Made by a program: the position numbers and the translations under genes
NCBI RefSeq assembly: GCF_008831285.2
Contig: NC_045143.1
Location: forward strand, 16,280,464-16,344,463
Origin: Nymphaea colorata
Taxonomy: Eukaryota; Streptophyta; Magnoliopsida; Nymphaeales; Nymphaeaceae
DNA length: 64,000 bases
Direction: 5' to 3'
Shown here: one piece after another, positions 14,175 to 24,205 of the stretch
Layout: the number at the start of each line of letters is the position of its first letter
Numbering within the stretch: the first letter of the stretch is position 1
Notes under the pieces: model-generated
Database searches by the model: none
Told to the model about the DNA's origin: nothing
Seen by the model: the letters and a program-made list of their open reading frames with translations, nothing else

Positions 14175-14975
14175 TCAATAGATGAAGGGGATAACCCTCT
14201 TCCTGGACCTGGGATACTCCTCGGGGAACTTCTGCAGGTACCACTGGTGGTGGCCGGCCGCCCTAGGCACCAGGTTCGCCGCTGTGTAGAGGAAGAACGC
14301 CAGCCCCGCCAACGACCATGTCATAATCGCCCAGCCCAGCCACTCCATTATCTCCCCCGTGTAGTTGGGGCAGCTGACCAACTCGAAGAGTCCTCCTTTG
14401 GGAACCTTGTACCCTCCCCCCGCCTCCCTCTTCAGCGCCACCAGCCTCCTATCTGCCCACACATTCGTCGCCATGCCGATGGCAAAGACCGCCGCCCCCG
14501 CCGCAAACTTCGGCGTCCGTAGCCATCCTGGCGTGTAGTTACCGAAGTGGGTTATCCATCGGCTCTGGAGGTAGGCATTAAGGAGGTTGAAGACGAAGGC
14601 GGCGAAGGCGACGGCGAAGGGCACGCCGCGGCTGGAGGAGGAGGCAGGCGCTTTTCGGATGACAAGCGGGTAGATGAGGGTGCGGTGGATGTAATGGAAT
14701 AGGTAGAAAGAGAGGAGAGCGAGAGCGACGGGATCGGAGCGATGGCGGCCGAAAGGAAGGAGGAGGAGGGTGAGCCAGACGGTGGGGCTCTCCATGAGGA
14801 ACCAAGCGAGGGAAGGTGGAAGAAGGGGACCCCATCCTCCGCGGGTGTGCTTGCCGTAGGGTGCATGGAAGCGGAGGACGAGGAGAGGGAGGAAGGTGAG
14901 GGGACAGAAGACGAAGAGTGAGATCAGCGCATACGTGTAGAAGGCCTCGTCTCCCCACTCTAGCAGCAACGCCAT
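14175..14975 (-). CDS. DET2: Steroid 5-alpha-reductase (DET2 type)
   Basis: NADPH-dependent reductase of the brassinosteroid pathway (campestenone-type 3-oxo-delta4 steroid to the 5-alpha product), an integral ER membrane protein. A single uninterrupted frame encodes 266 residues, close to the roughly 262 usual for the plant family, which is also intronless. Several hydrophobic segments are visible from the N-terminus. The C-terminal 3-oxo-5-alpha-steroid 4-dehydrogenase region is strongly conserved: YKVPKGGLFELVSCPNYTGE, EWLGWAIMTWS, LVPRAAGHHQWYL and FPEEYPRSRK, ending in the short PFIY tail. The start ATG (14975) sits in good context (AAAGATGGCG) after a GA-rich leader. The gene is GC-rich relative to its flanks. 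It lies between the CAC3 gene and the CAC3 duplicate. Confidence 0.95.
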   Translation of the reverse strand: MALLLEWGDEAFYTYALISLFVFCPLTFLPLLVLRFHAPYGKHTRGGWGPLLPPSLAWFLMESPTVWLTLLLLPFGRHRSDPVALALLSFYLFHYIHRTLIYPLVIRKAPASSSSRGVPFAVAFAAFVFNLLNAYLQSRWITHFGNYTPGWLRTPKFAAGAAVFAIGMATNVWADRRLVALKREAGGGYKVPKGGLFELVSCPNYTGEIMEWLGWAIMTWSLAGLAFFLYTAANLVPRAAGHHQWYLQKFPEEYPRSRKRVIPFIY

Positions 14976-15060
14976 CTTTCTCTCTCGCTCTCTCTCTGAA
15001 CCAACGGCCCTTCAGCAGGGGAGGAGAGGAGCAGGGGAGAGAAGAGGAGCAGACTCTTTG
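14976..15060 (-). promoter_or_regulatory. GA-rich 5' leader of DET2
   Basis: Read on the minus strand, the bases just upstream of the ATG are a GA-repeat tract followed by more purine-rich sequence, which is common in plant 5' UTRs. TATA-like strings occur further up, near 15100-15110 and 15145-15160; none could be chosen with confidence. Confidence 0.4.
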
Positions 15061-17267
15061 CCGTCCTAGCCGTCAGGGTTTCTGTAGCAATGCCGCCGTT
15101 TTATTTATCATATTAATGATGGTCATCCCGTCCAACACGCACCTTATAGTCTATAAAACGTCATTGTTCAAGCCGGCCAACCTGTTTTTTTTTTTTTTTT
15201 TTTACATAGTGATGAACAGTAACAAAGCTAATTGATTAGGGGTACATCATGTTAAAATTGGTTCTTTATGGAGTTAGTCAGCAAGAAGGTTTGGATAATC
15301 GATTGAATCTAACTAAGAATCAGAGTCCCAACTAAAACTTAAAGTTCTATTAAGTTAGCCTCATTCTATTCAGGTCAATTTTGATGACATTGAATTAGAG
15401 CACACGGGTCCTTCTCTTTCTTGCTTTTATTATGGACTTTACTATATGGTTGACGCATGGTGATTAGTATCAGTGCCAGTTGTTGTCAGAGTAGCTAAAG
15501 GGCCGGCCTTGACACTTAACTTCTTAAATTCAAAAATTTACATGTAAATTTTAAAAATTATAGTTAACTTATATAAAAAAAGTTGAAATTTTTTTTTGGT
15601 CTTATTAAAATTTTGAAATTATAATTTTAACTTTTGTAAAAAAAAAAATCTTAATTCTGCCCCGAGTAACATGACACTTGACTATCGATAAACGAGAATA
15701 TGTTTTAATTTTAAGGATGAGGAGTTTTTTTTTTTTCCTTTTTAGAATGGGGCAGGGACATTGGTCCAGCTGCAGCATGTCTCACAAAATATGATTGAAA
15801 TCAGCTGACTATTTCTATAACTAAATGATTTTTTTTAAAAAACTTTGTGTCATTCAAAGCCATCCCACAAAATGTATATTATATTGCTGAAAACAGTGGC
15901 CAAACAATTGACCGTCGTAAATGCTCCTTTGCTTGTATATATTATAATTGAATGGTGACTAGCTTTTTCACCGTTTATGAAATCTACATCCTAAAATGGA
16001 CCATTTGCTTTTAAGGGACGCCTTTTTTTTCATTATCTTAATTATTCTCATGAGTTTGGCTTGTCTCTCGGACCAACCGGAATGACTCTGGACGGCAGTT
16101 ACGCAGGCCCTCACCGGGGCCCGTCGGTGGGCAGAGGCAGGAAAGGCAGAAGAGGAGGGAAAGAGAAGAGGAAAAGAGGAGGGAGTGGAGATTGTCCACC
16201 CCCACTGCCCATAACCATGGCCTGGCCAGGTGGCTGCCCCCCTCTCTCTGCCTCGTTCCATTCCATCGTACGCTGGTAGTAGATGGGCACCACCATGCCC
16301 ACACAGGAAACAGGAGGAAATGGAGATTGTCCACCATCTCCATCGCCACCGCCCAACCCCTCGCCGGCGGCCTGCCGGCTGGACGCCCCCTCTCTCCCAT
16401 CTGCCATCGGTTGATGGTGGTTTTCCATCTCACGCTGGTAGATAGGCACCGCCAGCATGCGCCACACGCTGGTAGAGGCGGATGCCGGCGCCTCTCCTCT
16501 ACCCGATGTCGGCATCTGCTCAGCTTAAATGTCCATGGGACACCTACAAACATGAGTCACCGTTCATTTTTTTGATATACGTTGTCACTCCATCGTCACA
16601 CCAGTGGCTAGTGCAGCTTTGGGTCATTCTAAAACAGTGTTCACTGACATGTGTTATCTTAGAAAAATTTCGATTGTTTGACACCTTCAGTACTTTAGCA
16701 GTAGATGTTGACTACCTAAATCAAGGTCTTAATGCTCTTTTTTGGGTCAGTTCTAGCTGATCCGAAACTTGATTTGTTTGAGGAGCAGCTTCTTATGAGG
16801 TTGGTCATACTTGTGTATGTGTGTGCACGCAATTGTTGCATGTAGCCTTGATGTAAATATTGCTACATGTAAATGGTCATCTTTCCATGCATCAGGAAGA
16901 TCTTGGCAGTGAACCACTGATGAACATATATGCCTGTGCCTGATTGGTTAGTGATAGATAAATTCATCATTGGTTTGGCACAGCCTGATTCTTTCCACTT
17001 TTTATTGTTGACACCTTTATGAAATTGGGTGCCTAATCCGAGTTGTGTTGCCATGGTTGAGCGTGTAGACCCATATTATTATTGGTAGAGCTGCCTTGCT
17101 AGTACTTGGGAAATAGGAATGGTGGTGAGCATATCCATTGATGGTTTGGTTCTTGGTTTGGTTCTTGGTTGTTCTTGGTTAAAAAAAAAATTATCAATAG
17201 GCTCGCCAAACCTTCTTCCTAGCTCTGCCACTTTAAGAATATAATTAGATGCCCACTTAATTACCTT
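15061..17267. other. Intergenic DNA between DET2 and the CAC3 duplicate
   Basis: No supported gene. It includes poly-T and AT-rich DNA (15181-15960), the GC-rich repeated block at 16050-16520 listed separately, and a small imperfect repeat of TTGGTTCTTGG units near 17145-17180. The words GGGCCGGCC and AAAATTTTGAAATTATAA near 15500-15640 resemble sequence near 30775-30850, which suggests a shared dispersed repeat. Confidence 0.5.
16050..16520. repeat. GC-rich block with internal repeats
   Basis: Short units recur. GGAGATTGTCCACC occurs near 16187 and 16322. CGCTGGTAG occurs near 16270, 16433 and 16469, each followed by similar sequence (GATGGGCACC, ATAGGCACCG, AGGCGG). All frames on both strands stay open for long stretches because stops are rare in GC-rich repeats, so the open frames are not evidence of a gene. 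Probably a degenerate transposable element. Confidence 0.45.
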
Positions 17268-19822
17268 ACTTTTATGAAAATATGGATTTTTTTACTGTCA
17301 AAGCATTGATGCTATAAGAGCCATTAATCTTTTGTTGATTAGAAAAAACACATTAAATCTTGATAAATAACTGACTTAATATATGTTTCCTATCAAATCA
17401 CTCTTAAGTCTTAACATCAAATCTATAAAGTTACATTGGACAAAAAATAATTTGATAATCTCTTTGAGTGGGTCTGGTTTTTGTTCCTGACCTAAGTGGT
17501 CTTGGAGATACCTCATATGTGTGGAAAATGAGCCCAACATGCCCTTTATGATATGGATGCAAGAATGTGCTATGCTGACATGGTGGGCGTTCCAGAAAGC
17601 AGTATATAGGACTGATTAACTCTCTCTCTCTCTCTAATATATAATATATATATGGAATAGTTCTGCATAAAGAAGAAAAACATGTAAAAGGAAGAAGAAG
17701 GCAGAAGAAAAAAAGAAGCATCAGGCACATGGATTGGCACCTTAGAATATTTTTATGTGGCAAGTTGCCGAGGAACAGCAAGCCCAGGGTAACTAGCCAG
17801 GCCTTTGAAGCTTAGGTGAAAGCCTGGGTGCTCATTTGGCAACCTAGGTTCGTCAGTTGTAAGTAAGCAATGCCTCCTGTTTATAACGTTAATGTTACCT
17901 ATATGTTATTCTGCCTATATTGATACACGATTGGAAGTTCTTTTCTAATAATTGGATACTAGCAGTGGACTTCTGTTAATGTCCATATGATGACTATATA
18001 CGTTCTGATATTCAAGTGCAATTGTGAGATATATTCAAACAAGCTCAATTGAGATGTCTGAATTGAATTAAGATTTGATTAGTGGTCAACCACTCCCAAG
18101 TGATTGTAGAACAGATGGTCCCCTCTGGATGTGTTGTTGGACTTCAATATCAGGAGGACCACTAACTGCAGAAAGGCATGAATGATGCAAACATGTCTTC
18201 TGTGTTTTACAGCAGTATGCAACCAATGCATCATCTTGGATCTGAGGGCCTCATGGCAATATGTCAAAAGATTAATCTGGTGCAAAGTGGCCTCATGTTT
18301 AATCAGATAGTCTTCCCTTCTCTTACTACTGCTTCTTCAAGGGTGCATATTTTCATAGACTACTATTTCAACATCCTGAACTTCTTCTCTGATTTGTTTG
18401 ATAGTCACTTGATTCCTTGATAATAGGAGTTGATTGGCATGAAACCAGTCAGAGAGACCCATGACACCACTAATAGCTTTTTCAGATTATTATCTTCGAT
18501 TTTCTGTTTGATTTTCCAGCCTCCAACTCCTAGGCATGCTAGCCTGCATCATTTCTTGAAGCCGTTAGAGACACATAACTTATAAGCAATCCATTGATCG
18601 CATTACTACGTTTCACTCTTTTTGCAGATTTGCAAGGTTCTGTCTGACCTTTTTCTGTATTCTATCTACGAAGATTGTTAATGTGAGGGAGGAGATTGTG
18701 TCAAATTTGTGAGAGGCATTGAAATCCATGAATCTAAACATTGAACATGTCGTACCCAAGGAAGAAGCTCATGTGGAGGACTATGTTGAACAGCGAAGGT
18801 ATGCAGCATTGAAGGATCAAATAAGAGAACTCAATGAGGAGATAAGCAAAGAGATTGTAGAGACTATTAACTCATCTGATCTGAAGGGCAAGATTGAAAA
18901 TCGGAAGTTGGATGCTTCCATGGCCAGAAAAGCATCAAATCCAGAGGTGAAGAGTAAGCTTGAAGAGTTAAATCAAGAAATCAAGCAGAGGGTTGAAGAA
19001 GCAATGTCTAGCTCTGAATTGGCAGAAAAATATGAAATGCTAATGCAAGAGATGGTCAATATTAAGAGCCGAGGTGTTTCCTTGGTAGATGAGTAAGAGA
19101 ATTCTGAAGGTGGTGATAGCAGGCATGGATTTTCTGGGATGGGCACATCAATGTGGATGCAGATCACGATCGCAGTTTGATTTAATGTAAGTCCTGTCTA
19201 GCTATTTTTCTCCCTTACCAAGGTACAGGTGCTTCTCCTCTGTGATTAAGAACTGTCCATTCTTCTGGGAAGGGTAAAAGGGTAACTGTACAGTGAGTCC
19301 TGCTAGTTGTGGATATCTGGATTTGAGCATCGACATATTGGCCATGATTTATATATTTTAGAAATATCTTTCATTCTAACTTAATACATTTGGTTTTGAT
19401 ATGGAAAGATCATATGTTGTCAAAGGCACCTCCTACCTGGCAAGGGTGTTGTACTTGTGACCTTCAAGTTTGAGGACAAAAAAATTTCAAGGTCTAGTGA
19501 TTTTCTCTTGGTGTAAATTGGTTGTGGTCTCTGTAACCCCAAGGGAAAATATCAATAAGTCGCATCATCTGTCCTGCTTTGCGAAAGCATCTCAAACTTT
19601 TGAGTCAAACCTGCATGACAATAGTTACATCAGGAACATTAGTTTCATCCAGGCATCATTAAGTAGGATAGTTTTGTGAAGTAGCAGTGTAGGCTTGTTT
19701 ATACAATCTTATATTTTTGCATCTAACTATGTTCTTTTTCCCATTTGGTGATTGTACCCCAAAGTGAGTTCTGTGGCACATCTCTACTTTAAATGACCAT
19801 CCCATCACAAATATTCATTTCT
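17268..19822 (+). pseudogene. Partial duplicate of CAC3 (intron 8, part of exon 10, 3' flank)
   Basis: Direct copy of 6552-10116. The segment 17268-18669 matches intron 8 sequence up to about 8040. The copy then jumps to about 8933, so exon 9 and roughly the first 690 bases of exon 10 are missing. The remainder of exon 10 (18671-19180) encodes the end of the coiled-coil tail but has an in-frame TGA where the parent has GGA (near 18709) and a TAA in place of a GAA codon near 19095. In a 120-base exon comparison I counted five mismatches. The copied piece has no promoter, start or carboxyltransferase core, so it is a pseudogene fragment. It lies in the same orientation as the parent, with DET2 between them. 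Confidence 0.93.
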
Positions 19823-20260
19823 CAACCTTGTACGGTCCTAACCCATTACATCCACCACAACTTGCCATAGAAATGCTTACAAAGAAGTAAGTCCAGGCAG
19901 GTAATAAAAACAGGTGAAAGCCTTTCCCAAATGAAAGGGAGCTTTCTAAAGTCGAAATCCTATTATGGGAGCAAGCAACTACATTAGTGTTAGTAAGGTT
20001 GCAAGTTTGAACCCATACAAGTTTTAATACGAAACATAAAATCCTAGGACCAACTTGGATAGCGGACTTTCTGCTTCCCCTGGTAGGATTGACTTGTAAA
20101 TGCTAATAAGAAGTCGGGAGTTTGAAGCCCACAAATACAGTTCTCGGCTCAAGATTTAAAGTCTTCTCTGACAGACAGGAGGGGAACAAAAGGATGAGAA
20201 ACGCGACAATCCCAAATAAAGGATCTAGGAAACATCTTAACTAATCTCAAAGTTCAAACT
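19823..20260 (-). repeat. Inverted copy of CAC3 3' flank (10195-10640)
   Basis: Immediately after the direct duplicate, the sequence continues as the reverse complement of the parent's 3' flank. For example, TCCTAACCCATTACATCCAC at 19837 matches the complement of the sequence near 10600-10620, and GGATCTAGGAAACATCTTAA at 20221 matches the complement of that near 10220-10240. Between about 10116 and 10195 the parent has sequence that the copy lacks. This indicates an inversion at the end of the duplicated block. Confidence 0.9.
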
Positions 20261-20658
20261 GAGTTTCTAAGGCGACTAGCCAGTGACTTGATTCTTGTTA
20301 CCGCCCTGTTCTGGTTTTCTTCTGCTCTGTTTCTGAACATTCTCTGTTATCACTCCGTTCATGACACCAGTTCCTCCTTGTGTCATTTGCGTCAGACATT
20401 GTCATCTCTTGCATATACTTGTGTTATTCTCAGCTGATCACGTTGGTAATAGCTGAAGTTTCATTACTTTCCGACATGACAGCAGGGCCGGATGGGAAGA
20501 AGGGAGAGTGGTTGGCCCGGTTAAAAATTTTCAAAAATCTAGTTTAGTGGTTGTAGGACTGTTCATAAATTCCTCGTTCCTTCCCTGATCATGAGGCCGT
20601 CGACCCTAAGGGGTCCGATATTAATTCCGGAATCAAAATTCCGGTGGCGTTTATGAAT

Positions 20659-20959
20659 GTGACGGTGTAAGGAACGAGCAGGTCCAAGTGTTTATGAAGG
20701 ATATGAGGAAAGCCGACCTTTGCTTCTTTTATCAATCTGGCGGCAAGGCCATGGAGGTCATCGGAGTGACCAAAGCATCAAGGAGTGGCATCTCCGTGAA
20801 GACAATGACGGAGGAACAGTGGACCTGGAGGCTGCAGGGGAGATGCAAAGGCTTGTGATATAGGGCCAAGGAAGAGGGCATCTACTCCTGAAGCAGCCAC
20901 ACCTCTCGGTAATGCCCATCCCTGCGTGGGATCGCATCTGCAAGCTTGATGGATTCTAG
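20659..20959 (+). pseudogene. EVE-domain (THYN1-like) gene fragment
   Basis: Conceptual translation across shifting frames gives CDGVRNEQVQVFMKDMRKAD, then LCFFYQSGGKAMEVIGVTKA, then, after a frameshift, REWHLREDNDGGTVDLEAAG and EMQRL, and finally LLLKQPHLSVMPIPAWDRIC before a TAG. This follows the order of the EVE domain of thymocyte nuclear protein 1-like proteins: WDGVRN, a DLCFFYHSG core, a VVREWY stretch, a VDVKAVGEMRRP stretch and an RLSVMPVP stretch. The family fold resembles YTH-type readers of modified bases. The tryptophan of WDGVRN is Cys, there are at least two frameshifts, and the N-terminal part was not found. It lies just beyond the inverted tail of the CAC3 duplicate. Confidence 0.8.
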
Positions 20960-21503
20960 AAGCCATAGCAATTGAAATTCGCTTGCTCTCTGTATTGTAT
21001 TCTTCTTCCTGTTCCTCACCACCCAAACGGAAAGGAAAAGCCCAGAATGGGTATGGATATAGCTTTTGTGAAAAATCGTCACGGCCCCGACGAAAATCGG
21101 CATGGTTTTAAAAATATCAGGATTTTTGTTTCGATATTTAAAGTGCCGATGTGATGCAGGTTTTATATTCCCTGTAAATTACTTTATTCTGTCATGATCT
21201 GATGATTTGTAAATTGTTAATGGAGTTATGCTTCAAGTTAGAAGGGCTGCAGCACATTTATTTGAATCCAAGGTCGCCCAGTTCTAAAATTATAATTTTA
21301 TTTCAATCAAACAAAGAATTTTCAATTCTGGAATAAAGATTCTAAGTTATCAAATACAGGTGAAAATTCGAATTGAATGGAATTGAAACGAAAATTCCAA
21401 TTCCAATTCCATTTTCAAGTAGAATTCCATAAAATTAGTGAAAAAAGGGAGGTGGGCATGTTTGCCCAGGCACAAACTTAGTATGAGTTAGGCACGGACC
21501 GCA

Positions 21504-21597
<94 letters not shown>

Positions 21598-24205
21598 TGT
21601 ATTGGTGTCATGATCATCATGATCTTGCGAGAGTCATTAAAATGAGTGTCAACTATGATGCAACATTTGTATAATTAAAGTGCCTATTGTATCATACAAC
21701 GTCTGTAATTGCATAAAAATCCAAAAAAGAGCTGCGAGTTCATGATCAGCATTTCTAGTAACCTTAATCAGATTTCAAACGTCAACCATAAGATCATGTT
21801 TGCTTGCCATGGATGTGGATGGGAGATTCGTAGTGATATCTCAATCTAGTTTCAAACCTCAAACCTAAGGCCATGTTTGTTTAGCATGGATATGAGATTC
21901 CGGTGCTATGAGATATCTATGGGTATGATTTAATGTCGGAAATCTCTCTCTCTCTCTAAAACAAAAAAAGGCTACGGACCATTTTTTGGGTTCCACGACT
22001 GTGGCAATGGATACAGAACATAGCGCGCCATTGAAGAAGTGCCCTACGACGGTGCGGGCAATAGAATGTCTACGAAATGCACATAGAAGAAAGTATCGTG
22101 AATGGAGACAATTTTGAAGATGATGGCAACAATTTTTTTTGGGAAAACGAGCCATAAAATGTTCATACTGATGATGATGGTGATGATATCATAAATTAGG
22201 GCGAGGATACATGTGGCTCCACAAAGAATTAATGTTCTACCTATTCAAACAATTACTAATGAATATGGTAACTTATAATTTTGGCATGTTTTCCTTCATA
22301 CACTTTTAACTTCAATTTTATTTTCTTTCATTCCATGTATATAACTGTCTTGACCTTTCTTCATTAAATAATAGATGTTTCCTTGAGTGGATTCTGATGC
22401 GACTACCGAGGACTCTTCACCAACATCACCAGCAGGTAAGACATTGATCTATGTTTTGTTCTGATTCCAACGTTTGTCATATCAATGCTTTGCTAAGGTC
22501 CTCATTATCATAGCTTTATTAGTTTCCAGTTTGTTCGAGTTAATTTCTTCAGTTAATTTCCTGGTCATCTTTTCTTCATGCTAAAATTTTGCTATGGCAG
22601 GTTGTGTTTTCTCATATATTGGTTTTGTGATCTATTCCCAAAGTTATCTTTCGTGCTTCGATCCGTGGAATCTTGCATGTTTTTTCAGTTGCGCACCATC
22701 CGCAGTAAAGGAGAGAATGATATTTTGGTAATTTATTAAAAAGAAATGCCTTCCATAATCTTTTTCCTTTTTTTTTTTCATTTTCAATTTTATCTTTACA
22801 AAAAGTTCTCTTTTTTAGTGTATACTACGGTATTTTAGTCATTAATTATACCAATACGGCACATATAACGAGGTTCAGGTTTGCTAAGAGAAAATTTTAG
22901 TTATTAGATTTCCTGTTCCATTAGATGTCTATATTTCAGTGTTAGCAAACAAACTAACGTGTTACTTTTGGGCATTAAGCAGCTTTAGTTAACTTCTCTT
23001 GCAACTAGTTAAGTAGTTTATTGTTTTGCATACTTGGAGTGTCGGTTTTATGATTTAATCATATGGGTTTTGGGAAGCATTTGGCCGATTGGATGAAGGA
23101 GCTTGCCACCAAGGCAAAAGCATATCTTCAAGTTAATGGCAAGCTGGGTATGTTTAAACAAAGTCAAACCAAGAAAAAGCTATCAACAGTGAAAGAAAAA
23201 GGACGAAGGGGAACAAGAGAAGAGGACTGAAGGAGAAAGAAAACTAAAAAAAAAAAAAAAGAAACCCTCAACCTCAGCGACAGTATCAAATAAGGACAGT
23301 GAAAGAGTGCAACCTTGTAAGAGTCCGTTTCAGATTTTATTCGAAGCCTGTTGATGCTTTATGAAAGCCGAGTTAACTCACTGATTTGGTATTTGATTTA
23401 GCAAGTTCAACAACTATACTCTGATAACATCGTTGGAACTTTTAGCACCTCCCAGGATCTTGGACGAACCACCAACAATGCAGCTTTTCTTGCAGCATCA
23501 ACACACAAGTAGAAGAAAGAGATGGATTATTTATAATAACAAAAATGGTGAGACTTAGGATTTTAAGATTTGCTTGAAACTCAAGCAGCTTATCAACAAA
23601 TCTTAGCCGGTTATATGCACTAACATGTGTACCGTTGTATTGTGTACATGTGTATGACACGTACCCTTAAAAGAGAGCTAGGAGCGAGATGAAAGTGGTC
23701 CGAAAAAACCTATGCTGTGCACTAAGAGCTGTGTGGTTGTGCACGTAACCTCGTTTCATGAGCAGACCTAATTACCGAAATTGACTTGCATGCACAGAGG
23801 TGTGCACACAAGTATGCACCAAACCAGGGCGAGGAATTTTTGAAAATTTTTATAAAAGACATCTTATACTCTTTTTTTTTTTTAACTTTTTGACAATCTT
23901 TTTTTTACCCTTTTAAAAATTTCTTATCTATTTATTTTTTTATAAAGGTATTTTGATTATTGCCACCCATATGCATCAGTTCAGTTTTTCGTGCATGGGT
24001 GTGCACGTAACCAACTTTGCTAATTAACCGTTCTGTGATGTGGGGTGTGAACTTCCCACCTTACCACGGCCAGATGGAGATGCGAGGGCTTCAATGGGTA
24101 TGCTAAGTAACCAGTTCATGGTTCGCATTGGATGTCATGAGCCATCATCACCAAAGAAGAAGAAACTTCGGGAAGAGCTGTTGGAGGCCGGGAAGGAACA
24201 TTTAA
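20960..24205. other. Gene-poor region upstream of the PPR gene
   Basis: No supported gene. It contains the long (AT)n tract listed separately, an imperfect tandem pair of about 75 bases (21776-21920, both with ATGTTTG..TGGATATGAGAT-like sequence), a CT tract near 21946, and long AT-rich DNA. A coding-like but stop-containing stretch at 21965-22200 is rich in Asp and Asn in one plus frame and could be a transposase relic; I could not identify it. Confidence 0.5.
21501..21603. repeat. Long (AT)n microsatellite with inverted flanks
   Basis: About 85 bases of alternating AT. The flanks GCACTAAT and ATTAGTGT make the whole tract a near-perfect palindrome able to form a hairpin or cruciform. Confidence 0.95.

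Noticed and set aside
14115-14958. Plus- and minus-strand frames overlapping DET2
   Set aside because: Shadow frames of a GC-rich gene, Arg/Pro-rich and without motifs.
16038-16575. Several long frames on both strands (up to 171 residues)
   Set aside because: All frames are open because the GC-rich repeated DNA has few stops; no family similarity.
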